Source: Anaerolineae bacterium
Lineage (GTDB): Bacteria > Chloroflexota > Anaerolineae > UBA4142 > SHND01
Length of the DNA: 64,000 nt
Assembly (NCBI GenBank): GCA_020851635.1
Contig: JADZCJ010000068.1
Span: 49,417-113,416, forward strand
Direction of reading: 5' to 3'
The position numbers and the translations under genes are program-made. This document shows positions 26,754 to 35,691 of the stretch, in pieces. Position 1 is the first letter of the stretch. Each line of letters opens with the position of its first letter. Under the pieces are notes generated by a model. That model was not told the origin of the DNA. It saw only the letters and a list, made by a program, of their open reading frames with translations, and did not search any database.

Positions 26754-27830
26754 ATGACACAGACTCCGCTGCTTGAAATCAAGGATTTGCATATTTCCTT
26801 CCCGCTGGACGAAGGGACCGTGCAAGCGGTCGCGGGGGTCAACCTGACCATTTATCCCGGTCAGGTGATGGGCGTCGTAGGGGAAAGCGGCTGCGGCAAA
26901 TCTGTGACGGCGCAATCTCTCCTCCGCATCATCCCCCCGCCCGGGCGCATTGATGCGGGGCAGATCCTGTTTCGCCCATCCAAACTTTTTAAAGACACAA
27001 AAGGGGATGGCGTCGTTGACCTCGCGGCGTTCAAGTCCAACGATGAAACCCTGCGTCGAATTCGCGGCAATGAAATTGCAATGATTTTTCAAGAGCCGAT
27101 GAATTCGTTTTCACCCGTGCACACCATCGGCAATCAACTCATGGAAGCGATCCTGCTCCACCAAAAGATGACCGAAAAGGAGGCGCGCGCCAGGGGTGCG
27201 GAACTCTTGCGCCTCGTGGGAATTTCCAACGCAGACGCGCGGATGGACAATTACCCATATCAATTTTCCGGTGGCATGCGCCAACGCGCCATGATCGCGA
27301 TCGCGTTATCCTGTACTCCATCGCTTCTGGTCGCCGACGAACCGACTACCGCGCTGGACGTCACCATCCAGGCACAAATCCTCGATCTATTGCGTCGGCT
27401 CCAGCAGCAGTTTGGCATGGCGATCATGTTTATCACACATAATCTGGGTGTGATCGCACAAATCGCGGACCATGTCGCGATCATGTATCTGGGGCAGGTG
27501 GTCGAACAGGGTCCCGTGCGCGAGATCCTGCGGAATCCCAAGCATCCATACACGATGGACCTTTTGCGTGCGGTGCCGCGGCTGGGCAAGACCGCGGGCA
27601 AGCGTTTGGTCGCCATCGAGGGCGGTATCCCCAGCCCATTCAATCGCCCGACCGGCTGCCCCTTTCACCCTCGCTGCAGCAAGGTAATTCCCGGCGTTTG
27701 CAATACTCATATTCCACAACTCGTTCAACTGGACGAGACCCATTCCGTGCGCTGTGTGCTCTATGAGCCGAAAGTGCCGCAACCCAACCCGGAGCCAACC
27801 GATGTCCGAACCGCGCCTGCCGTTGCTTGA
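26754..27830 (+). CDS. ABC transporter ATPase, DppD/OppD type
   Basis: A 358-aa ATPase. Walker A is GESGCGKSVT, the Q-loop lies in MIFQEPMNSFSPVH, the signature is FSGGMRQRAMIAIAL, Walker B is LLVADEPTTALD, and the H-loop is MFITHNLGV. The C-terminal oligopeptide-type extension contains CPFHPRCSKVIPGVC, whose cysteines resemble the [4Fe-4S]-binding motif reported for some Dpp/Opp ATPases. An insert of about 20 residues (LFKDTKGDGVVDLAAFKS) sits between Walker A and the Q-loop. It overlaps the next ATPase gene by 29 bp. Confidence 0.94.
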   Translation: MTQTPLLEIKDLHISFPLDEGTVQAVAGVNLTIYPGQVMGVVGESGCGKSVTAQSLLRIIPPPGRIDAGQILFRPSKLFKDTKGDGVVDLAAFKSNDETLRRIRGNEIAMIFQEPMNSFSPVHTIGNQLMEAILLHQKMTEKEARARGAELLRLVGISNADARMDNYPYQFSGGMRQRAMIAIALSCTPSLLVADEPTTALDVTIQAQILDLLRRLQQQFGMAIMFITHNLGVIAQIADHVAIMYLGQVVEQGPVREILRNPKHPYTMDLLRAVPRLGKTAGKRLVAIEGGIPSPFNRPTGCPFHPRCSKVIPGVCNTHIPQLVQLDETHSVRCVLYEPKVPQPNPEPTDVRTAPAVA

Positions 27831-28827
27831 AACCAAAAACCTCAAAAAATATTACCCGTTACAGCGGGGAATGTTTGGCGGAGGGTCCGGGACCGTTAAA
27901 GCGATTGACGGGATCAGCTTTTATGTTGAAAAGGGCGAAACCCTGGGGCTAGTCGGCGAAAGCGGTTCCGGCAAGACCACAACGGGACGCGCGATCTTGC
28001 GCGCGGTCGAACCAACCGAGGGGCAGGTCCTGTTCCGGCTCGATGATAAGGGTGTGATAGATTTTACCGCGCTCAAAAAGAGCGACCTGCGGCGCTTTCG
28101 CCAATACGTCCAAATGATCTTTCAGGACCCTTATTCGTCGTTGAATCCCCGCATGACCGCCCGGGATATCATCGCCGAGCCGTTGGTCGCGAGCGGGCTG
28201 GCAAAAGGATCAGAGGTGGATGATCGCGTGCGGCAGGTGGCAAAGCGGTGCCAGCTCAACCTGGAGCACCTGCGCCGGTATCCACACGCCTTTAGCGGCG
28301 GACAGCGCCAGCGTATCGGAATTGCGCGTGCGCTGGTGGTGCAGCCAAAATTTGTCGTCTGCGATGAAGCGGTCTCGGCGCTCGATGTGTCTATTCAGGC
28401 GCAAATCTTGAATTTGTTGATGGACGCGCAAGAAGAGTATGGGCTGACCTATCTGTTTATCGCCCACGATCTGAGCGTGGTGGAACACGTCAGCAATCGC
28501 GTCGCGGTGATGTATCTGGGGCGGATCGTAGAACTCGCGCCAACGTCCAAGTTGTTTTACCAGCCGCTCCATCCCTACACCGCGGCGCTCATGTCGGCGA
28601 TCCCCGATCTCGACCCCGACCGCGTAATGAAACCCGTAATTCTCGAAGGTGAAATCCCCAGCCCCGCCAACCCGCCCAGCGGATGTCACTTTCATCCGCG
28701 CTGTAGCTTTGCGCAAGAAATTTGCAAGACCCAGACGCCCGAATTCAAAGAATATCGTCCCGGACAATTCGCGGCTTGTCATTTTGCCGAGCAACTCGAA
28801 CTGCAAGGCGCGCTAAAAAGCAACTAA
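27802..28827 (+). CDS. ABC transporter ATPase, DppF/OppF type
   Basis: I start at the ATG at 27802 (341 aa, MSEPRLPLLETKNLK), inside the end of the previous gene, which fits translational coupling. Walker A is GESGSGKTTTGRAIL, the Q-loop is MIFQDPYSSLNPRM, the signature is FSGGQRQRIGIARAL, and Walker B is FVVCDEAVSALD, with Ala in the usual Pro place. The H-loop is FIAHDLSVV. The C-terminal CHFHPRCSFAQEIC is the paired-cysteine extension. It forms the heterodimeric motor with the 26754 product. Confidence 0.94.
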   Translation: MSEPRLPLLETKNLKKYYPLQRGMFGGGSGTVKAIDGISFYVEKGETLGLVGESGSGKTTTGRAILRAVEPTEGQVLFRLDDKGVIDFTALKKSDLRRFRQYVQMIFQDPYSSLNPRMTARDIIAEPLVASGLAKGSEVDDRVRQVAKRCQLNLEHLRRYPHAFSGGQRQRIGIARALVVQPKFVVCDEAVSALDVSIQAQILNLLMDAQEEYGLTYLFIAHDLSVVEHVSNRVAVMYLGRIVELAPTSKLFYQPLHPYTAALMSAIPDLDPDRVMKPVILEGEIPSPANPPSGCHFHPRCSFAQEICKTQTPEFKEYRPGQFAACHFAEQLELQGALKSN

Positions 28828-28845
28828 ATCCACAAGAGGACTCAC

Positions 28846-29634
28846 ATGACACCGAACCCATGGCGACGCGACTATCGCCCTTTGGCAATCGCGCATCGCG
28901 GACATTCCATCGAATACCCTGAAAATACGACGGCAGCATACAAAAAAGCGATTGAATTGGGCGCCGAAATGATAGAGTGCGACGTCAATATCACTCGCGA
29001 CGGCGTCCTTGTCATGATGCACGATCCGACCCTCGACCGGACGACCAATGGCACGGGGCGCGTCAACGCTGCCACGTGGGACGAGATTCAACGCCTGGAT
29101 GCCGGCGGCAAATTCAACGCGCGCTTCAAGGGGACCCCTGTCCCTTTGACACGAGACACCTTGCAGTTGTATCGAGAGGCGGGTATCTACGGCTGCTTTG
29201 AGGTAAAAGGCGGCAACGTCGAAACTGCCAAACAGATTGCCGGGGCGCTGGCCAAGTTGTTTGTCGAAATGGATGTTTTGGAAACGAGCTTGATGAGCTC
29301 GTATTATCACGAGGCAATGGCGCTCGCCAAGCAGCAGGTCCCCGAGCTCATGCTCGCGCCCGAACGTCTGCCCGATGACGCGCCGCACGATATTCCCGAA
29401 CTCTTGCGCCAAGCTCGCGCGCTTGGCGCCAACATTATGCAATACCAGTGGACTGTGCTGGTTCCCGAGGTCGCGCAGGCGCTACATGAAAACAATATCG
29501 CCCTCTGGTCGTGGACGACCAACACAAAGGACAGTCTCTCTTTTAGCGTGGACGTCGGCGCGGATGCGCTCATGGGCGATGATGTTGCCACGATGTTGGC
29601 GGTGTTGAATCAAATGCGCCCCAAAAACAAATAG
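28846..29634 (+). CDS. Glycerophosphodiester phosphodiesterase
   Basis: A 262-aa GDPD-family protein preceded by AGAGG. The active-site block is near-perfect: AIAHRGHSIEYPENT (catalytic His and the metal-binding Glu), AEMIECDVNITRDGVLVMMHD (Glu-Asp metal ligands and the second His). GCFEVKGG and ALWSWTTNTKDSL follow later. It hydrolyses glycerophosphodiesters to glycerol-3-phosphate plus alcohol. There is no signal peptide, so it acts inside the cell on imported substrate. Its place at the end of the Dpp-type importer cluster suggests that importer carries glycerophosphodiester-like compounds, and the GlpK/GlpA-like operon would use the products. Confidence 0.92.
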   Translation: MTPNPWRRDYRPLAIAHRGHSIEYPENTTAAYKKAIELGAEMIECDVNITRDGVLVMMHDPTLDRTTNGTGRVNAATWDEIQRLDAGGKFNARFKGTPVPLTRDTLQLYREAGIYGCFEVKGGNVETAKQIAGALAKLFVEMDVLETSLMSSYYHEAMALAKQQVPELMLAPERLPDDAPHDIPELLRQARALGANIMQYQWTVLVPEVAQALHENNIALWSWTTNTKDSLSFSVDVGADALMGDDVATMLAVLNQMRPKNK

Positions 29635-29759
29635 CACGCAGCATAGTGAACATGCCGGGTCGTCATTGAGTTGCCGCCGTTGTGCTGCCTATAGCAAGTG
29701 CGTGGCGATTCCGGATTGACAGCGCATCAGCGCGTTGTGGGCGCGCACGAGGACTGATT

Positions 29760-29985
29760 ATGGATTATGGCTTTGTGTCACGCGATGACATGCGGGGACA
29801 GCGCTACTCGATTCGCAAGGGGCAGTATATTGCGGGGCATGCAATTGGAATTATCCATCTTCAGGTGTGGTATCCGCTGATCCCCGGCAACGTGGTGAAC
29901 GCTACGACCTACCGGTACCTCGTACGCCTCAAAGAGTTACAGGGCGGGACGCAGGACAAAATTCATCGCGGGACCCGTCAGTCTT
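29760..29985 (+). pseudogene. Truncated Asp/Glu-racemase-like fragment
   Basis: From the ATG at 29760 the frame reads MDYGFVSRDD and then AIGIIHLQVWYPLIPGNVVN, ATTYRYLVRLKELQGG. This resembles the N-terminal strand and loop (GIi.LdtrfPripGdmgNa.T) of a family of Asp/Glu/hydantoin-racemase-fold proteins that are normally about 230-260 aa. Homology fades at about 29985; the frame then continues antisense through the end of the SulP gene and stops at 30065. I regard it as a remnant. Its spacing of 125 bp from the phosphodiesterase gene contains nothing else I can identify. Confidence 0.5.
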
Positions 29986-30010
29986 CTTTTCTCCATGGCA
30001 AAACGTCATC

Positions 30011-31720
30011 CTACGCCATGAACTGCCTTCGATACGCCTCCACGCCTGCGCGCACCGACGGATAAATATTGGCGGCGCCAATTTTTTCTTCCAGCCCGGT
30101 TGAGCGCAATAATTCGCGTAGCGGTTCATTCGCGCGCGCGATCCACAGCTCGACCCCCCGGCGTTGCAGGTCCGTGTCCAGGTTCTCGAGCGCCTCGGCT
30201 GCCGTCGTGTCAAAATCGCTGATCGCTTCCGCGTCGAGAATCACGCATTTCAGTCCTGCGCCCACACCTTCAACCAGCGCAGCGAGCCGCTGTGTAAAAT
30301 ACGCCGAGTTTGCAAAAATCAGCGGCGCATCAAAGCGATACACCAACAAACCGGGCTCTGCCTGCTCGGTGGCGCTTTCTCCCACGCCCCGATAGACCAC
30401 ACCCCCGCCAGTTTCTACCTCGTCCAACACCGCATCGTGCGGGCGCGAAATCCGCAGAATGACGTTGATGAGTGAAAGCGTCACTGCGACAAAAATCCCC
30501 TGCAAAATGCCGACGGTGAGGACCCCGAACAGGGTAACCATCGCCAGCACAAATTCCGCGCGCCGCACCTTGCGCAAAAAACGAAACGAATAAACATCGA
30601 GCAGCCCGAACGAAGCGACAATAATGATTGCGCCGAGAACGACCGTAGGCAACGGCGCCAGGAGCGGCGTAAAAAACAATAGAAATACGATGGTGAACGC
30701 AGCTGCGCCCAGTCCAACCAGTTGGGATTTACCGCCCATCTGATCGTTGACGACCGTGCGCGAACCGCTGGTCGCCGCCGGAAACCCGGTCAGCAAGCCC
30801 GCGCCGATGTTTGCCATGCCAATCCCGATAAACTCTTGATTGGAATTGATCTTGTCACCGTGCTTTGCGGCAAAGACACGCGCGGTGAGGATTTCATCCG
30901 CATAGATCAAGATCGTGAGCGCAAGTGCGATGGGCAGCATTGTAAAGACATCGTACACATCCACAGCCGGAATTGTGGGACGCGGCAGTCCCGGCGGCAC
31001 AGGACCCACAACTGCCACGCCTTGAGACTGGAGGTCAAAGTAGGTCGAAGCGATAATCGCGACAACCACCAGCAGGAGCGGTCCCGGCAGCGCGCGGTTG
31101 ACGCGGCGAATGATAAACAACGCCGCCATACTGACAATACCAATCACGGTCGTGAGCGTGTGCGCCTCGTCGAGGCGGCTGACGAGTTCGAGGACTTGAC
31201 GAAAGAACTGGTCGCTTTCGAGTTTGATGCCAAACATCTTGCCCAATTGACTGCCGATCACAATGAGCGTCGTTCCAAAAATGTAACCGACGAGAATGGG
31301 TTTTGACAAAAAGTCAGTGATGAATCCGAGTTTGGCAATCGCACCCCCAAAAGACAAAATTCCCACCAGAACGGCAGCCAGCGCGGCAAGCGCCGCATAG
31401 CGCACGGGGTCTCCGCCGGCGAGCGGCGCAACGGCAGAAGCCGTCATGATGGCAGTCGTCGCCTCGGGACCCATGATGAGTTGCTTGGACGTGCCAAACA
31501 AGGCATACATCACCATCGCGGCCAGTGCGACATACAAGCCTGCTACAGGACTAACGCCTGCGAGGTCGCCATACGCCATCGCAGAGGGAACAAGAATCGC
31601 AAAGACGGTGACTGCAGCAACAAGGTCCGTCCGCAGAAACGCGGGATCGAGTCCGCGCAAGAGTGCCAACCCGGGAATGAAGCGTGCGATCCCGGGATTG
31701 GCTGGGGTTAAAGAATTCAT
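30011..31720 (-). CDS. SulP family anion transporter with STAS domain
   Basis: A 569-aa SLC26/SulP protein with about 11-14 hydrophobic segments. Signatures include VPSAMAYGDLAGVSPVAGLY in the first helices, NQEFIGIGMANIGAGLLTGF, and GSRTVVNDQMGGKSQLVGLG. The C-terminal STAS domain (about 450-560) has the AEAISDFDTTAAEALENL block. Family members carry sulfate, bicarbonate or other anions. It is the last gene of a minus-strand group that also holds a ClC protein, a sulfatase and another SulP protein. Confidence 0.93.
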   Translation of the reverse strand: MNSLTPANPGIARFIPGLALLRGLDPAFLRTDLVAAVTVFAILVPSAMAYGDLAGVSPVAGLYVALAAMVMYALFGTSKQLIMGPEATTAIMTASAVAPLAGGDPVRYAALAALAAVLVGILSFGGAIAKLGFITDFLSKPILVGYIFGTTLIVIGSQLGKMFGIKLESDQFFRQVLELVSRLDEAHTLTTVIGIVSMAALFIIRRVNRALPGPLLLVVVAIIASTYFDLQSQGVAVVGPVPPGLPRPTIPAVDVYDVFTMLPIALALTILIYADEILTARVFAAKHGDKINSNQEFIGIGMANIGAGLLTGFPAATSGSRTVVNDQMGGKSQLVGLGAAAFTIVFLLFFTPLLAPLPTVVLGAIIIVASFGLLDVYSFRFLRKVRRAEFVLAMVTLFGVLTVGILQGIFVAVTLSLINVILRISRPHDAVLDEVETGGGVVYRGVGESATEQAEPGLLVYRFDAPLIFANSAYFTQRLAALVEGVGAGLKCVILDAEAISDFDTTAAEALENLDTDLQRRGVELWIARANEPLRELLRSTGLEEKIGAANIYPSVRAGVEAYRRQFMA

Positions 31721-31732
31721 GTTGTTCGTAGA

Positions 31733-33025
31733 TTATGTTCTTGACGGTGAATTTTCAGGGGCAAGTTGCGTCTGCTCTGCCGCGCGGCGGGCGGCGCGCA
31801 GCGCCAGCGCCGCCGTCAGTAATGCACTGGCAACCACCGCGCCGGCTATCACCGGCGCGGTCTCCGCCTGCACGAGTACTACTGTAAAGAGTCCCGCGAA
31901 CAAGGGAGCTTTTAGCGCCGCCACGAGCGCGCCCGCCATCGTCGCCGCAACCGTAACTGCCACGGGAATCGCGGGAAACAAGAGATTCACCGCCATGCCC
32001 AGGGCAACACCGGCGAACATGAGGGGAAAGATATAACCGCCTTTCCAACCTGTAGCCAGCAGCAGGGAGGTGGCAAGCAGTTTTGCCAGCCCCAACACAA
32101 TCAACATCAGGACGCCAATCTCTGCTGCCTGGGTGATAAGGTCGCTGGTTGCTGACTCGCCCGAGAACAACGTCAGCGGCAAGAGTGCGCCGATGACGCC
32201 CATGCCCAGGCCTCCCAGGAACCCGCGCAGCACCACATGCTGCTTTATTGGCACGAGGAGCTGCTGAATCCTTTTGAGTGAAAGCATAAAGAGCAGACCC
32301 ACAGCGCCTCCGATCAAACCCAGCGGCGCGGCGTAGATCAGATCCACTACACGGGGCGAATACGTCGGGAACTGATACAACGTTTCAAAGAAACTCCCGG
32401 TCAACATGACAAAGACCACCGTGGCCACAGCGGACGCCAGCAGGCTGGGGAACAACACCCAGAAATACGTCTGTTTGCCACTCGCGCCGCCTTGCGCCGA
32501 CTCGAGGCCCAGCAGCGCCCCGCTGAACGGAGATGTGATAAAAGCAGCGAGCATGCCGCTGACGCCGGAATAGCCCATTGTGCGCGTCTCCTGTTCATTG
32601 AGCTTGAGCCGGTCAGAGAGCAGCGTGCCCACGCCGCCGCATGCATCCGCCAGCGGCGCTTCGGGTCCGAGGCTGCCGCCCGAGACCAGCGACACAAAGG
32701 CAGTGATTACGATCCCGGGGGCATTGCGATACTCAAAGCGTCCGGTCTTGCCAAATTCGAGCATTAGTTCGGCAAAGATGGCATTGTGATCGCCAAAGAA
32801 CTTGACCAGCAGCCCGACCAATAGGCCGCCGACGGTGCAAACCAACACGGTAAAAAGGCGCGGATCGATACCCAGCGCCAGAGGAGTCTGTCCCCAAAGC
32901 AGCTGCGTGCCTTGATGAACGAGGGCTACAAAGGCAAAGGTGACTATCGCGCTTATCGAACCCAGCAAGACAACGAGCACCATCAGCTTGATATAGGATG
33001 CCAGTCTGGCTTGTGGGTCAATCAT
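31733..33025 (-). CDS. ClC-family chloride channel/transporter, divergent
   Basis: A 430-aa protein with the ClC inverted-repeat fold: about ten hydrophobic helices, the selectivity block SGGSLGPEAPLADACGGVG near residue 118, and a second-half loop GWKGGYIFPLMFAGVALGM that corresponds to GGxFxP. The GREGP motif of classic ClC antiporters is GSLGP here, so a Leu stands where the gating glutamate usually is. The GSGIP motif is not apparent. Whether it is a channel or antiporter, and for which anion, cannot be decided. The gene ends 12 bp before the SulP gene, consistent with one transcript. Confidence 0.85.
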   Translation of the reverse strand: MIDPQARLASYIKLMVLVVLLGSISAIVTFAFVALVHQGTQLLWGQTPLALGIDPRLFTVLVCTVGGLLVGLLVKFFGDHNAIFAELMLEFGKTGRFEYRNAPGIVITAFVSLVSGGSLGPEAPLADACGGVGTLLSDRLKLNEQETRTMGYSGVSGMLAAFITSPFSGALLGLESAQGGASGKQTYFWVLFPSLLASAVATVVFVMLTGSFFETLYQFPTYSPRVVDLIYAAPLGLIGGAVGLLFMLSLKRIQQLLVPIKQHVVLRGFLGGLGMGVIGALLPLTLFSGESATSDLITQAAEIGVLMLIVLGLAKLLATSLLLATGWKGGYIFPLMFAGVALGMAVNLLFPAIPVAVTVAATMAGALVAALKAPLFAGLFTVVLVQAETAPVIAGAVVASALLTAALALRAARRAAEQTQLAPENSPSRT

Positions 33026-33147
33026 GGGATGCTCCTGATGAACTCCTATGATAGTCCGGACCCGGGTCCTCCGACGGCTATCGTGCCCGTGCTATCAAGC
33101 CGCCCGTAGTCAGGTTCCTTTCGAATCTCTTGTGATTTTCAATCGCG

Positions 33148-33190
33148 GCAGGTCCGGCAACACTCGGCATCGCCGGACCTGCCTTTTTGG
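33148..33190 (+). terminator. Hairpin with T-run, terminator-like on plus strand
   Basis: An 11-bp perfect stem GCAGGTCCGGC (33148-33158) / GCCGGACCTGC (33172-33182) with a 13-base loop is followed on the plus strand by CTTTTTGG and a further T run. No plus-strand gene precedes it. On the minus strand it lies between the sulfatase and ClC genes without a T tract, so it may instead be an intercistronic mRNA structure. Confidence 0.4.
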
Positions 33191-33198
33191 TACCCTTT

Positions 33199-35571
33199 TT
33201 ATTGTCGCGCCATCGCAACACGAAGGCGCTCGTCAGGATCAATAAAGTGGTCATGGTCGTCTTTGCCAACGTCGAGCTGCACCCACTGAATCTTGCCGGT
33301 GAACTTGCTGCCGGCGGTCGTATAATCGGGAGTGACCGGGGTGCCTGATTCATAGCCAATGTCCGTCGTCTCATCTGCCGAAAAGATCATTGGCTGCGTA
33401 GCGCCAACGCGGCCCTCGCCCACTTTTTTACCATCATAGTAGAGCGTAACGCCGCCTCCCTTTGCCAGTCCCCCGCCATCATAGGCAAACTCCATCCGCA
33501 CCTGGTGCACCCCCTGCGGGATCGGCTCTGCCGCTTCGGTTGAGAATTCATGAATGCCAAGCACGTTATAAGTGAACTTGAGCTTGCCGTCTTTGGCATA
33601 CATGCTCCAGCCCCCGAACCTGCCGCCTTGCGCGATGATTACACCGTTTGCGGGTTTGGTTCCGATTTCGATTTCGGCGGTCACAGAGAATGATTTATTC
33701 TTGATGCTGACCACGCTGTTTTCGGACAAGCGTCCCATGCCGGGAAAGAATTGCTGCGAATTACCGTGAACAAGGGTCGGACGCCCAGCCAGCTCGGGCA
33801 AAATACGTTCGGTCTGGCGATCATCCAACGGCAGGGCATTGTATTTGGTGGCTTCGATCAGGAACTGGCGCTGAAGTTTGTGCAGCATGTCCGGCATTTC
33901 TTTTGACAGGTCGTGCGCCTGAGACCAGTCCTTGCTGCCGTCATACAGCTCCCAGATATCTTCGTCAAAGGGCGCCATCGTTTGCCCGACCATTTGCCAC
34001 GGTATGCGATGCTTGGTGACAGCGCTCCAGCCCTTGTAATAGATGCCGCGATTCCCAAACATCTCGAAATACTGCACATCGTGACGTTCGGGCGCTTGAA
34101 CTTGATTGAAACTGTACAACATGCTGGCGCCTTCCATCGGCGATTGTGTTACTCCGTTGACCGCGAGCGGCTCGGGCAAGCCCGCCGCTTCCAGGATGGT
34201 GGGGGCAACGTCAATCACATGGCTGAATTGCGTCCGCAGTCCACCCTTTTCCCGGATGCCTTTGGGCCAATGGACGATTGTGCCGTTGCGCGTACCGCCC
34301 CAGTGCGATGCCACTTGCTTGGTCCATTGATATGGCGTGTCCATCGCCCACGCCCAACCCACAGCATAGTGATTGTATGATTCGGGCGAGCCGAACTCGT
34401 CCATCTTGGACAACATGAACTCGGGTGTTTCCAGCGCCGCCATCCCGTTAAAGTTTGCCATCTCGTTGAACGCGCCGTTCAACGTCCCCTCGGCAGACGC
34501 GCCGTTATCGCCAATGATGCAAAAAATCAGCGTATCCTCCAGAATCCCCAGCTCCCGGATTGCATCAATCACGCGCCCAACATGATAATCGGTGTGTTCC
34601 ATGAACCCGGCATACACTTCCATCTCGCGCTCCAGAACGGGCTTGAGTTTTGGGTCCATATCGTCCCACGCGGGAATCTCTGCATGTCGCTTGGTCAACT
34701 CACAATCCTGCGGGATCACACCCAGTTCTTTTTGCCTGGCAAACGTGAGCTCGCGCTGCTTGTCCCAACCGTGCGCGAACTTGCCTTTGTATTTGTCTGC
34801 CCATTCCTTGGGGACATGGTGCGGGGCGTGGGTCGCGCCGGTCGAAAAATAGGCAAAAAAGGGTTTGTCCGGCATCAACGCCTTTTGCTGTCGAATCCAA
34901 TTCACGGCATGGTCGGCAAGGTCTTCGGTGAGATGATAACCTTCCTCGGCGGTCTTGGGTGGTTCCACCGCCGTCAGTCCCTCATACAACGCCGGGTCCC
35001 ACTGGTTGTTCTCGCCACCGATAAAACCGTAAAAATACTCAAAGCCGCCGCCGCCCGCGGGCCAGTGCTCGAACGGACCCATCGGACTGGACTCCCATAC
35101 AGGCACTTCGTGACATTTGCCAAACATCGCCGTAGAGTAGCCGTTCAGTTTCAACGTCATGGCGAGCGGCGCTTTGGTATTGGGGCGCAGCGAGCTTTGA
35201 CCCGGAGCCGCGGTGGCAGTCTCGGTGATGTTGCCCATGCCTACCGAGTGGTGATTGCGCCCCGTCATCAGGGCTTGGCGTGTGGGTGCGCAAAGGGCAC
35301 AGGTGTGAAACCGGTTATATTTCAGACCGCCGGACGCCAGTTTTTCGAATGTCGGCGTGTGGCATGGTCCGCCGAACGCGCTGGACGAACCAAAGCCCGC
35401 ATCGTCAATCAGGACGATCAAGACGTTGGGAGCCCCCTCCGGCGGACGCAGGGGTTGAATCGGCGGATATTTGGTATCGGGGTCTCTGGCATCATACGTA
35501 GTCAATCCCGGTTTGGATACCTCGGGGATTGGAAGATTGGCGCGCAAATGCCGGTCAGGTTGGTTAGCCAA
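33199..35571 (-). CDS. Arylsulfatase
   Basis: The TTG at 35571 is the best start: AAGGAG (35584-35579 on the minus strand) sits seven bases upstream, giving 790 aa; a longer frame begins with ATG at 35649. The sulfatase motif CAPTRQALMTGR holds the cysteine to be converted to formylglycine. The metal-site NVLIVLIDDAGFG, the GDNGASAEG loop and FFAYFSTGATHAPH are also present. A C-terminal beta domain (about 620-790) is jelly-roll-like. No signal peptide is visible, which suggests cytoplasmic action. It is flanked by sulfate-type SulP genes, which fits release and movement of sulfate. No formylglycine-generating enzyme gene is in the window. Confidence 0.93.
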   Translation of the reverse strand: MANQPDRHLRANLPIPEVSKPGLTTYDARDPDTKYPPIQPLRPPEGAPNVLIVLIDDAGFGSSSAFGGPCHTPTFEKLASGGLKYNRFHTCALCAPTRQALMTGRNHHSVGMGNITETATAAPGQSSLRPNTKAPLAMTLKLNGYSTAMFGKCHEVPVWESSPMGPFEHWPAGGGGFEYFYGFIGGENNQWDPALYEGLTAVEPPKTAEEGYHLTEDLADHAVNWIRQQKALMPDKPFFAYFSTGATHAPHHVPKEWADKYKGKFAHGWDKQRELTFARQKELGVIPQDCELTKRHAEIPAWDDMDPKLKPVLEREMEVYAGFMEHTDYHVGRVIDAIRELGILEDTLIFCIIGDNGASAEGTLNGAFNEMANFNGMAALETPEFMLSKMDEFGSPESYNHYAVGWAWAMDTPYQWTKQVASHWGGTRNGTIVHWPKGIREKGGLRTQFSHVIDVAPTILEAAGLPEPLAVNGVTQSPMEGASMLYSFNQVQAPERHDVQYFEMFGNRGIYYKGWSAVTKHRIPWQMVGQTMAPFDEDIWELYDGSKDWSQAHDLSKEMPDMLHKLQRQFLIEATKYNALPLDDRQTERILPELAGRPTLVHGNSQQFFPGMGRLSENSVVSIKNKSFSVTAEIEIGTKPANGVIIAQGGRFGGWSMYAKDGKLKFTYNVLGIHEFSTEAAEPIPQGVHQVRMEFAYDGGGLAKGGGVTLYYDGKKVGEGRVGATQPMIFSADETTDIGYESGTPVTPDYTTAGSKFTGKIQWVQLDVGKDDHDHFIDPDERLRVAMARQ

Positions 35572-35691
35572 GGTTGTGCTCCTTGTGAATTTTTTTTTGC
35601 TCTGCAAGATTTCTGGGCTGATACAGGGGCATGATGGGTCGGAATCCACCCACTTGTGGCGGCGACAACATGCCGCGATTTTGCCCGCTTG

